DNA from: Ulvibacterium sp.
GTDB lineage: Bacteria > Bacteroidota > Bacteroidia > Flavobacteriales > Flavobacteriaceae
Length of the DNA: 64,000 nucleotides
Direction: 5' to 3'
Assembly: GCF_028285715.1 (NCBI RefSeq)
Contig: NZ_JANQOO010000035.1
Coordinates: 62,001-126,000, forward strand
Shown here one piece after another: positions 34,317 to 42,541 of this stretch. The notes below the pieces were generated by a model that ran no database searches, was not told the DNA's origin, and saw only the letters and a list, made by a program, of their open reading frames with translations. The stretch's first letter is position 1. Each line of letters opens with the position of its first letter. The position numbers and the translations under genes were made by a program.

Positions 34317-35732
34317 TCAATCGCTTAAGGTAGTGCCCTTGGCCTTACCGAGCAGGAAAACTTCCAAAACACTGGCAATAGCCAGTATTGCGAACAGGGA
34401 CAATTCAATTTCCAAGACCCCTATTTTAGATGGAATCATTCCTATTTTGGCAAGGATGAAAATAATCAAGATCATCACAGTGACCACGGGCATCAGCAGT
34501 GAGGGTTTTCGAGAGCTTAGTATTCCCACCAGGATCATAGGCCCCATCATGGCCGTACCCGTAAAACTGGTCCTGGCCAATAGGACCAAATGTTCTGTAC
34601 TAAGGATGGAAAAAATAAGGGCCAAAATCCCAAAAAGGAAAATAAAAATCCGGGTTATCAAAACCGCCTTTTGATCCCTTAGGGTAAGCAAAGATCTTAA
34701 CTCGGAGCCTAAGGCGAATATCTGGGAATCAGAAGTTGAAATGGCAGCCGCGATCAAGCCTATTAATCCTAATGCGGCAATACCTTCGGCTTGATCGTAC
34801 AAAAGCACATGTCCGATGAATTCCTGGGTCGATGCCTCTGGGTATAGCACGGCTCCATACATTCCCATAAAGAGCGTGGGAAGAATGATCAATATGGCCA
34901 CAATCCCAAGCCCAATGGCCATTTTTCGCAAGGCCGAACTACTTTTCATGATAACCACCCGAGTAGAAATTTGGGGTTGAGTAAAAGGCAAGGAAATGAT
35001 GGCAATCGCGGAAATAATCAAAAATTGGGTGGTAAAGAGCCCCTTGGGACCTGGAACGGAAAGCAATTCATTGCTTATGGACTCCACTTTATTAAACATA
35101 GAGGGGATACTCCCAAAATGACTTATACAGTTCCAACCGATAATCCATATAGTTATAAAAAGAAGGATACCCTGCAAGGTGTCATTGTACATAATCGCCC
35201 GGAGCCCCCCTGTTTCACTATATAAAATCATGATACCTACAATAATCAAACTCCAGGCCCATACCGGAATCGCATCTGGAAAGGCTGCATTTAGAAATAT
35301 GGAAATACCACTGATCTGCACTGCGATGTAGGGAATCAAAAAAATCACTGCCCCTCCGAAGGCCACATAACCTGCTAATTTGGCCCCATAGGTATTGACC
35401 ATTAAACCGGACATTCCCTTAAAATCCAGTTTTCTTGCTTTTCTTCTGAGCATTTCCCCTATGCGGATCAAGGCATAGACCATCATAGTATCCGACACCG
35501 CCAAAAAAATCCAGGCACCAATACCGTGGGTTCGGAAAAAGTCAGGCATTCCTATTACGGTAAAGGCACTGAACAAGGTTGCGGCTGTCGTAAAAAGTCC
35601 AATAACAAATCCGATATTGCCACCACCCAATAAATAGCTGGAAGTAGTCTTTTCCCTAACACGGGTACGTCTTACCAGAAAGACCAAGATACCTAGATAG
35701 ATTACCCCCGCTATTAAAAACTTAGTCAGCAT
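34317..35732 (-). CDS. Sodium:solute symporter (SSS family)
   Basis: 471 residues, about 13 membrane helices, with the S-S-Y-L-L-G-G-G segment after helix 1 and the G-W-N-type core helices of the SSS family. These carriers import sugars, sugar acids, amino acids or vitamins with Na+, as suits a marine host. A 73-residue two-helix protein is encoded just upstream and overlaps by 11 bases, a known arrangement for SSS subtypes with a small partner. Substrate is presumably a product of the neighbouring GH88 and mutarotase enzymes. Confidence 0.87.
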   Translation of the reverse strand: MLTKFLIAGVIYLGILVFLVRRTRVREKTTSSYLLGGGNIGFVIGLFTTAATLFSAFTVIGMPDFFRTHGIGAWIFLAVSDTMMVYALIRIGEMLRRKARKLDFKGMSGLMVNTYGAKLAGYVAFGGAVIFLIPYIAVQISGISIFLNAAFPDAIPVWAWSLIIVGIMILYSETGGLRAIMYNDTLQGILLFITIWIIGWNCISHFGSIPSMFNKVESISNELLSVPGPKGLFTTQFLIISAIAIISLPFTQPQISTRVVIMKSSSALRKMAIGLGIVAILIILPTLFMGMYGAVLYPEASTQEFIGHVLLYDQAEGIAALGLIGLIAAAISTSDSQIFALGSELRSLLTLRDQKAVLITRIFIFLFGILALIFSILSTEHLVLLARTSFTGTAMMGPMILVGILSSRKPSLLMPVVTVMILIIFILAKIGMIPSKIGVLEIELSLFAILAIASVLEVFLLGKAKGTTLSD

Positions 35733-35943
35733 TGTTTTCTTCTTTGTTTATGACGGACACCAAGTAGGCGAGGATTACGAATAGGAAACTGACCAATAGC
35801 CCGGTCCATAGCGCATAGGGAAATCCCAAAACAAAAGGTCCGGCCACATGTTGTGGGGTTACCAACGGACTAAACGATGCAACAAAGGCAAAAATGGCGA
35901 GACCATCCAAAATTTTTAAAAGAACAACACGTCGTTTTTTCAT
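35722..35943 (-). CDS. Small two-helix membrane protein, symporter partner (DUF3311-like)
   Basis: 73 residues with two predicted membrane helices (about 9-27 and 44-64) and a P-Q-H-V-A-G-P-F-V-L-G-F-P-Y-A-L-W segment resembling the DUF3311 family, which often accompanies SSS symporters. It overlaps the symporter start by 11 bases and the upstream SDR by four, so all three are translationally coupled. A role as a small accessory subunit is inferred from this context only. Confidence 0.78.
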   Translation of the reverse strand: MKKRRVVLLKILDGLAIFAFVASFSPLVTPQHVAGPFVLGFPYALWTGLLVSFLFVILAYLVSVINKEENNAD

Positions 35944-36713
35944 AATCTAGGTGTGGTTAATCCTCCATCGACCATAATCACTTGTCCGGTAGAATAGGGA
36001 AATCTTCCTTCCACTAAAGCGAGAACCGCCTTGCCAACATCCTCAGGGGATCCTATCCTGGATTGAAGGGTGAGTCCCATATCAATCATTTCTTGGTATT
36101 TCCGTAGCACTTTTGCCGTCATATCGGTTTCAATGACCCCTGGCCTCACCTCATATACCGGTATGCCAAATTCCCCTAGTTTTGTAGCGAACAATTGGGT
36201 CATCATACTTAGCCCGGCCTTGGACAAACAATACTCTCCTCGATTGATGGAAGCCGTGGTAGCACTAATGGATGATATATTGATGATGCAAGGAACATTT
36301 TCTTTATCCCTATCCTTGTGTTGTATCATGTGATCGGCCACTTTTTGGGTAAGGAAAAAAGGTCCCTTAAGATTAATGTCCATGACCCGATCGTAGCTTT
36401 CTTCCGTAGTCTCCAATAAGTCAAGTCTTTTTAGAGGTCCGACACCTGCATTGTTGACCAGCACATGAAGTTGCTCAAACGTTCCCAATACCTCCTCAAT
36501 TACTTTGCTCCTGTCTTGGGCAATTGCGATATTTCCTTGACAGTAGATTACCTTTTGGGCGCCAAGTCCTTTCAACTCTTCCAAGACCTTTATAATGTTA
36601 TTAGCTTCCCTTATCCCATTGATGGCCAAATTGCAACCGGCTTTTGCCAATTCCCTAGCTATTCCCAGTCCGATCCCTCGGGATCCCCCGGTTATCAAAA
36701 CATTTTTTGTCAT
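35940..36713 (-). CDS. SDR-family oxidoreductase
   Basis: 257 residues, classical short-chain dehydrogenase with T-G-G-S-R-G-I-G (8-15), N-N-A-G, the catalytic Ser in N-I-S-S-I-S, and Y-x-x-x-K in Y-C-L-S-K. Cytosolic and NAD(P)-dependent. Enzymes of this kind oxidise L-fucose, L-rhamnose or reduce keto-acids such as the GH88-derived 5-keto-4-deoxyuronate. It overlaps both neighbours by four bases. Confidence 0.9.
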   Translation of the reverse strand: MTKNVLITGGSRGIGLGIARELAKAGCNLAINGIREANNIIKVLEELKGLGAQKVIYCQGNIAIAQDRSKVIEEVLGTFEQLHVLVNNAGVGPLKRLDLLETTEESYDRVMDINLKGPFFLTQKVADHMIQHKDRDKENVPCIINISSISATTASINRGEYCLSKAGLSMMTQLFATKLGEFGIPVYEVRPGVIETDMTAKVLRKYQEMIDMGLTLQSRIGSPEDVGKAVLALVEGRFPYSTGQVIMVDGGLTTPRL

Positions 36714-38158
36714 AAGCCGGAACTTTTTTTGAACGCTTTCAATTCGGCGGCTTCAGGTTTTCCCTTGTAATAGGGATCTAAAGGAAAACAACCGGAGATC
36801 ATACCTATTCGGGGTGCCGTGGTACAATCGGAAAAGGTTCTGCAAATTTTACCTCGGGTCAGTGTTCTACCATTTAAAATATCATCGGGCATATCCGGGT
36901 AACTCAGTACCATTCTCCCCAAACCGACAAAATCTGCCATTCCATTCTCCACAACGGCCTCTGCCACATGGGGCAGCCATTCCTGAAGATAGGAATAAGC
37001 CGATCCTACAATGGCCATGTTTGGGAATCTTTTTTTTATTTCATGGGTAACCTGGATCTGACGTGCCACCCCAAGAAGCGGATCTTCGGGAGGAAGATAA
37101 CCATCTGAAGGTGGGAAAAGTGCCGGTCTTTGAATATGGGGAACATAATACGGGCTTCCCGCGGTAATACATACCATTTCGATTCCCATTTTCTCCAAAT
37201 GACCGATCATCTCAAAAACTTCTGAAAGATCAATACCCGTACCTGTATCGTTCCCCCCGAACGCCTCATGGTATGTAGAACCCAATTTTTCAGGAACTCC
37301 AATGTCGTTTTCTCCCTGGGTAAATGGAATCCAGTCAAAGGCACTAAGTCTAACGGCAATGGGAATATCACTGGTAGCTTTGATACCTCTGACAATGGAG
37401 GTAAGGAAACGCGTACGATTCTCCAAAGAACCCCCATATCTTCCATCGCGATTAAAGGCGCTAAGAAATTCATGACCCAAATAGCCATGGCAGTGCTTAA
37501 TATCTACAAATTGGAACCCTGCCTCCTTTGCAAGAGCCGCTGCCCTTACAAAATCTTGTACCAACCCATCAATCTCGTCATCGGACAATACCGGATAATG
37601 TTCAGGGATATTGAATTTTTTATCCAGGACGGAATGGCGATATACAATTTTGGGCTTCCGCTTACGATCATCATCAGGAATGGCAAATCTACCGGAGTGG
37701 GTGAGTTGCAGACCCACATATAAGTCGGACGAAGTTCCGAATTTGGATTCGTGGGCTTGAATCAAATCAGCATACAGAAGCCTGAATGCTTCTAAATTGG
37801 CTTCATTGATCAGCAACTGATTGGGGTTGGCCCTCCCTTCCGGGTTTACGGCCACAGCTTCACAGCCCCAAAGTAATTTAGCCCCGCTGGTGGCAAAATT
37901 GTGCCAACGCCTCTTGGTCATTTTGGAAGGCCGACCTTGGAGGGTTCCATCCCAACCTTCCATGGGAAGGATGCAAAATCGATTGCCAATGGTCTTGCCG
38001 GATCGTAGTCTAAAATCATGACCCATAATGGAATGTCCAGGCTCATTTAAAATATCCCTAAAAGGTAAGTCGGCCTCGATTTTGGACAGGTGCTGTAAAA
38101 AGCTTTCAGCCGTTTTCAATTGTGCTATACGCGGGAATCTAGGTTTGGATTTGGCCAT
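36710..38158 (-). CDS. Old Yellow Enzyme-type NADH:flavin oxidoreductase
   Basis: 482 residues with the FMN-binding TIM barrel of the Old Yellow Enzyme family: Q-L-T-H-S-G-R (151-157), the H222-C-H224 substrate site and N-R-D-G-R-Y-G-G-S-L-E-N-R (236-248). The C-terminal part has scattered Cys (C-R-T-F-S-D-C) but lacks the NAD(P)-binding half of 2,4-dienoyl-CoA reductases, which are ~670 residues. Such enzymes reduce C=C bonds next to a carbonyl. In a sugar operon, the likely substrates are unsaturated keto-sugars made by elimination reactions. It is one base from GH88 and overlaps the SDR by four. Confidence 0.88.
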   Translation of the reverse strand: MAKSKPRFPRIAQLKTAESFLQHLSKIEADLPFRDILNEPGHSIMGHDFRLRSGKTIGNRFCILPMEGWDGTLQGRPSKMTKRRWHNFATSGAKLLWGCEAVAVNPEGRANPNQLLINEANLEAFRLLYADLIQAHESKFGTSSDLYVGLQLTHSGRFAIPDDDRKRKPKIVYRHSVLDKKFNIPEHYPVLSDDEIDGLVQDFVRAAALAKEAGFQFVDIKHCHGYLGHEFLSAFNRDGRYGGSLENRTRFLTSIVRGIKATSDIPIAVRLSAFDWIPFTQGENDIGVPEKLGSTYHEAFGGNDTGTGIDLSEVFEMIGHLEKMGIEMVCITAGSPYYVPHIQRPALFPPSDGYLPPEDPLLGVARQIQVTHEIKKRFPNMAIVGSAYSYLQEWLPHVAEAVVENGMADFVGLGRMVLSYPDMPDDILNGRTLTRGKICRTFSDCTTAPRIGMISGCFPLDPYYKGKPEAAELKAFKKSSGL

Positions 38159-38159
38159 A

Positions 38160-39542
38160 TTATGATGTTATACCTTTAAAAAATGTATAATATGAATTAC
38201 CTCTTATCATCTCATCCAAATACAATGCCAGTTCCCTGGCATGATAATCTCCCCACATACAGGCCTCCGCATTAGGAATACTACTGCCTTTTGGAATATG
38301 GTCCCAACCATTGGGACGGTGATAGATGGCATGTAGGATCAATCCCTGATGATTTTCTTTTATACTGAGATATGGCTCGCTGAAAAGATTGTCGGCAATG
38401 GTCAAACCAGCGGACCAATACCTATCTGCATCGGCCCCGTTCTTGCCCTTCAGGTAGTTGCCCAACCTCAATAAGCCTTGCGCTCCGATGGCCGCTGCCG
38501 AACTGTCTACAGGTTCATGATCATTTAAGGGATTTGATTTTTTATTCCGCCAACCCGGAAGATGGAATAAACCCGGTGCTCCGGTATCCCAATATGGGAT
38601 TCCATCGGCTGCGCTGTTTTCCAAATAAAAGTCGCAAGTGGCCCGTGCCGCCTTGAGAAAAATTTCCTCCAGTTGCTTCTTGCCTCCGAATTCATCCAGC
38701 CCTGGTAGCTCCTTTTGGCTTTGTAGAAATTCCAACTGTTCCGAAAAGCCCAACATGGCCCAACTGAGACCTCGGGTCCAGGTTGAGAACCCGCTATATC
38801 CCTGTTGGGTGGAAGGGGAGCGAAAGTTTCCGTCATTGGTATTAAAGATAGCTTCATGGGCCGTTCTTCCCCAAACGTCATAGCTATCCCGTCCCTCACC
38901 ATAATAAATGGAATACTGGGCCGTAGCCAAAGCATGTTGGTAGGCCCTTTTGAGCAAGTTTATCTTGGAATCGTTCTCACCGGATGAGTGGTGTCCCAAC
39001 ATATGGCCTGCTACCAGGATTCGAATGGTCCTCATGGTATCCACAAATAGGGAGTGTGGACCGTTGAAGGAATAGATATAGCCTCCCTGAGGAAGGGTGG
39101 TCCAACGCTGTGCCTGGACCGAGGCCGATAGCTTCAATGCCAAAACACAGAGTTCCTTTGTTCCCTGGTCTTTTGGAATTTTCCCCTCATTCAAGAGTCT
39201 TAACAGGTTACCGTAAGTGCTAAGATTATTGAAGCCATGATCATGAACACCAAAATGGCTGATATGGGCCGGCATATGGTCCTTTATATGATCAATGCCA
39301 AGATCAAGAAAGTAGGTATCCCCGGTTGCATCAAATTGCAAGAGTTCCGAACCATACTGGAAACCTTGTGTCCAATCCGTCCAACTTCTTGGCTCATAAG
39401 TTCCGTTTACGGTGACTACAGGAGATCCGGAAACACCTTCCAGATGAGAAGCCATGCTCTTTATTTTCTGTCCGGATAAGGCCCATAATCTGTCTAGCTT
39501 GTCCTTAAGGTCTTGGGGTTTCAGTTGGGGGTTTATTTGCAT
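38160..39542 (-). CDS. GH88-type unsaturated glucuronyl hydrolase
   Basis: 460 residues. (alpha/alpha)6-barrel glycoside hydrolase of family 88, which removes the 4,5-unsaturated uronic acid left at the end of oligosaccharides by polysaccharide lyases. The two Asp residues expected at the active site appear as H-D-H-G-F (D101) and F-V-D-T-M-R (D168). Family landmarks W-T-R-G-L-S-W-A and V-D-S-S-A-A-A-I-G are present. No signal peptide was seen, so it acts in the cytosol on imported oligosaccharides. No polysaccharide lyase is encoded in the window. It starts a tightly packed group, after a 141-base gap from the sulfatase. Confidence 0.87.
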   Translation of the reverse strand: MQINPQLKPQDLKDKLDRLWALSGQKIKSMASHLEGVSGSPVVTVNGTYEPRSWTDWTQGFQYGSELLQFDATGDTYFLDLGIDHIKDHMPAHISHFGVHDHGFNNLSTYGNLLRLLNEGKIPKDQGTKELCVLALKLSASVQAQRWTTLPQGGYIYSFNGPHSLFVDTMRTIRILVAGHMLGHHSSGENDSKINLLKRAYQHALATAQYSIYYGEGRDSYDVWGRTAHEAIFNTNDGNFRSPSTQQGYSGFSTWTRGLSWAMLGFSEQLEFLQSQKELPGLDEFGGKKQLEEIFLKAARATCDFYLENSAADGIPYWDTGAPGLFHLPGWRNKKSNPLNDHEPVDSSAAAIGAQGLLRLGNYLKGKNGADADRYWSAGLTIADNLFSEPYLSIKENHQGLILHAIYHRPNGWDHIPKGSSIPNAEACMWGDYHARELALYLDEMIRGNSYYTFFKGITS

Positions 39543-39628
39543 ACGTTCAATTTGCTTTAGAGCGGTCTAACAGGTTTCTGAAAGAGAAGCTCATCCATCA
39601 ATATAATCTGTTTCTAAATATAGGCATA

Positions 39629-39665
39629 AAGAACCTATCCAAACTGCTCTTGGAACCTGTTCTTT
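39629..39665 (-). terminator. Weak hairpin after the sulfatase gene
   Basis: aagaac at 39629 pairs with gttctt near 39660, with an inner ccaa/ttgg pair. It lies about 20 bases after the sulfatase stop but is followed on the minus strand only by a short tttatg, so termination is doubtful. Confidence 0.25.
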
Positions 39666-39683
39666 GTAATTTTTTTATCAGGT

Positions 39684-41393
39684 TTACTGTGGTCTCGGAA
39701 CAATTCCCGTCCTTTTCCCCCAGGTCATCCACATTTGTGCCATCTTTTGAACCAAATCAGGATGAACGGCGGCCAAATTGTGCATTTCGGTTCGGTCCTC
39801 TTCCATATCGAACAGTTCCCATTTGTCCAATTCCAAATCATCGATTTTATCCCATATAAAAGAATGGGTTTTGTCCGCCTTGGAGACCAATTTCCATTTC
39901 CCCATTCTTACGGCCCGGTTACCCTCATGTTCCCAATAGATGGCTTCCCTTTCCAGGGCATTTCCAGAGAATGCAGGAAGCAGGCTTTTACCTTCCATAG
40001 CTTGTATCTTGTGGCCATTAAAAATGGTAGGGTAGGGGCTGTTACTCACGTCTACACAGGTAGCCATAATGTCTACTAAGTGGGTAGGTTCGGTTCTAAA
40101 TCCACCAATTCCGGATGTCCCGGAGTTTATTTTTGCGGGCCAATGCACAATCAAAGGTGAAGAAATACCACCCTCATGTACCCAATGCTTGTATTCCCGA
40201 AAGGGTGTATTGCTTGCATTGGCCCAATTTCGACCGTAGGCGGTATAACCCTCCGGCGGGCCCGGCCATCCCTTTTTCATAATCCCAATGGGCTTACCGT
40301 CCCTTGTAAAAAAGGGCACCATTTCGGTTTGAAGCTCTCCTGGGCCCAAGGGTAACCGGTCCTCTTCCGTGGTACGTTTTGACACCCATTTCAATTCCTC
40401 GGCGCAGGCGCCATTGTCCTGTAAGTAAATAATCAAGGTATTCTCCAATTCTCCTTTGGCCTTAAGGGCGTCGACCACTTTTCCTATGCCTCGGTCCATA
40501 AGGGTGACCATAGCTGCATAAGTCTCCATATTGGCGAGTTCCCATTCCTTGTCCGGAATATCTTCGGACCAAGGCTGTATGAGGGAATCCCGTGGCGTGA
40601 GTTCCCATTCCGTTTTGGTCAATTGCATTTTTTTCATCCGCTCAAAGCGATTCTTTCGCATCTCGTCCCAACCTTCGTCATAGCTTCCCTTATATTTCGC
40701 AACGGCCTCGGCCGGGGCATGCATGGGCCAGTGTGCCGCTGTGTAGGACAAATACAGAAAGAAAGGGGTATCGTCTTGATGTTCCTCAATACGTTCCACG
40801 GCATAATCCGTAAAATCGGTGGTGCAATAGAAGCCTTCACGTGGCGCAACATACTTATTATCTTCCGTTAGGGAGCGTGGATCATATAGGCTACCCGCTC
40901 CTGAGATCATTCCAAAAAACCTATCAAAACCGCGTTGTCTGGGCCAATTGTGTTTATCAGGGTTATCTATAACATAGGGGGTTACATGCCACTTCCCCGA
41001 CATATACGTGGAATACCCCGCTTTCTTTAAGACTTCTGCGATGGTCACCGCATTGAAACTTAAATCTCCCTTAAAAGCTGGTGTTCCACGGTCATTGACC
41101 ATATGGCCAATCCCAGCTTGTTGAGGATAAAGACCTGTTAGCAGCGCAGCACGGGTAGGGCAGCAACGTGCTGTATTGTAGAATTGGGTAAACCGCAGCC
41201 CGTTGGCCGCCAGTCCATCCAGTCTTGGGGTTTTGATCTCCCCACCGTAGCAGCCAATGTCGGAATAGCCCATATCGTCTCCCATAATAACAATAATGTT
41301 AGGGCGATTTCCGTTTTTCGATGGAGTAGGGGAAGTACAGCATTGGAAAAGTAGCGCGAAACCCATGCACAGGCAACCAATTGTTTCTTTCAT
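39684..41393 (-). CDS. Sulfatase (Cys-type, formylglycine-dependent), lipoprotein
   Basis: 569 residues from the chosen start. Alkaline-phosphatase-fold sulfatase of family S1. The modification motif is C77-C-P-T-R81, where the first Cys becomes formylglycine. Metal-ligand D-D (39-40) and the S-G-K-W-H segment are present. The N-terminus looks like a lipoprotein signal ending at L-F-Q-C (C18), with an unusual Gln before the Cys. The frame extends to an ATG at 41444, but this would overlap the upstream gene by 41 bases, so I prefer 41393, ten bases after that gene. It removes sulfate from algal sugars; the position and sugar are unknown. A formylglycine-generating enzyme is encoded at 59182. 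Confidence 0.9.
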   Translation of the reverse strand: MKETIGCLCMGFALLFQCCTSPTPSKNGNRPNIIVIMGDDMGYSDIGCYGGEIKTPRLDGLAANGLRFTQFYNTARCCPTRAALLTGLYPQQAGIGHMVNDRGTPAFKGDLSFNAVTIAEVLKKAGYSTYMSGKWHVTPYVIDNPDKHNWPRQRGFDRFFGMISGAGSLYDPRSLTEDNKYVAPREGFYCTTDFTDYAVERIEEHQDDTPFFLYLSYTAAHWPMHAPAEAVAKYKGSYDEGWDEMRKNRFERMKKMQLTKTEWELTPRDSLIQPWSEDIPDKEWELANMETYAAMVTLMDRGIGKVVDALKAKGELENTLIIYLQDNGACAEELKWVSKRTTEEDRLPLGPGELQTEMVPFFTRDGKPIGIMKKGWPGPPEGYTAYGRNWANASNTPFREYKHWVHEGGISSPLIVHWPAKINSGTSGIGGFRTEPTHLVDIMATCVDVSNSPYPTIFNGHKIQAMEGKSLLPAFSGNALEREAIYWEHEGNRAVRMGKWKLVSKADKTHSFIWDKIDDLELDKWELFDMEEDRTEMHNLAAVHPDLVQKMAQMWMTWGKRTGIVPRPQ

Positions 41394-41403
41394 CACTTCA
41401 TTT

Positions 41404-42516
41404 TTACTTGAAAGTAAAGTCGGGTAATCTGATAATTTCCCCACCTTTCATAGCCGAATCATGGGCCAAGATACCTACGCATGTAATGTTTGCCGATTGC
41501 ACGGCATTGGGATAAGGTTCCCGTTCATTGACCAGGGCCGTCAAGAACTCATGCACCAAATGTGGATGAGATCCGCCATGGCCCGCACCTTGGATAAAGG
41601 AAAGGTGCTGGTTGTCATCGGAATCATACACACCTGCGGTGGTAAAAGGGGCAATTTCCTCCGGCAGGAGGTGGGCATAATCCGGAATCTTTACCCTTTC
41701 TGGAGTTTCCCCGGTATGGATTACGGAATCCTCGTGCTCGATCAAGGTCCATTCAAAGGATTTCTTGCTGCCATAAACATCAAAGCTTTCCCGGTATTGT
41801 CTTGCCGTATTGAATAACGAACGTGTCAATTCAGCGGCCAGATCAGAGTCCTTTAGTTTAATATGACAAGTTTCAATGGCAAAGGGGGAACCATATATGG
41901 GAATTAGATTTTCATCTATTCTCCCGGATCCAAAGCAGGAGACATATTCAGCTTCCCCTTTGGGCAAGGCCAATATAGGTCCAACACAATGGGTAGCATA
42001 ATGCATAGGTGGTAAACCTTCCCAATAGCCAGGCCATCCCGCCATTTCCTGTTGGTGCGAGGCCCTTAGGAATTGTATCCTTCCTAGCTCACCTTTTTCA
42101 TACATCTCCTTAACATAAAGAAATTCACGACTGTATATGACAGTTTCCATCATCATGTAGGATAGCCCTGTTTCCTTGGCAAGTTCAACGATTTGTTGGC
42201 ATTCCTCAACTGTGGTTGCCATGGGTACGGTACAGGCCACATGTTTACCTGCCTTCAGAGCTGCAATGGACTGTTCCGTGTGATTGGGAATGGGCGTATT
42301 GATATGTACCGCATCGATTTCAGGGTCTTTCAACATTTCATCATAGTCCGTATATCTATTTACGATTCCGAAGGCATCACCTATTTCATCCAACTTGGAT
42401 TGGGTCCGTTGACAGATGGCATACATTTCGGCGTTTGGATGTTTTTGGTAAATAGGAATAAATTCCGCTCCAAAACCGAGTCCGGCTATCGCTATTTTTA
42501 TTTTTTTATTGCTCAT
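41404..42516 (-). CDS. Gfo/Idh/MocA family oxidoreductase with altered EKP motif
   Basis: 370 residues, cytosolic. The Rossmann start is A-G-L-G-F-G-A-E-F and the C-terminal domain carries H-Y-A-T-H-C-V-G-P, where the catalytic His is expected. The usual E-K-P motif reads T96-V97-P98 (K-H-V-A-C-T-V-P-M-A-T-T). The lysine of E-K-P normally touches nicotinamide and substrate, so this enzyme may bind cofactor differently or have a changed reaction. It lies between the sulfatase and the DUF6807 fusion, in the same operon. Confidence 0.86.
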   Translation of the reverse strand: MSNKKIKIAIAGLGFGAEFIPIYQKHPNAEMYAICQRTQSKLDEIGDAFGIVNRYTDYDEMLKDPEIDAVHINTPIPNHTEQSIAALKAGKHVACTVPMATTVEECQQIVELAKETGLSYMMMETVIYSREFLYVKEMYEKGELGRIQFLRASHQQEMAGWPGYWEGLPPMHYATHCVGPILALPKGEAEYVSCFGSGRIDENLIPIYGSPFAIETCHIKLKDSDLAAELTRSLFNTARQYRESFDVYGSKKSFEWTLIEHEDSVIHTGETPERVKIPDYAHLLPEEIAPFTTAGVYDSDDNQHLSFIQGAGHGGSHPHLVHEFLTALVNEREPYPNAVQSANITCVGILAHDSAMKGGEIIRLPDFTFK

Positions 42517-42541
42517 AAATTGGGATATAAAAAGTTAAGGA

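Noticed and set aside
41394-41444. Upstream ATG (41444) as sulfatase start
   Set aside because: It would overlap the previous gene by 41 bases and bury the signal peptide 17 residues inside; 41393 gives a normal lipoprotein N-terminus.
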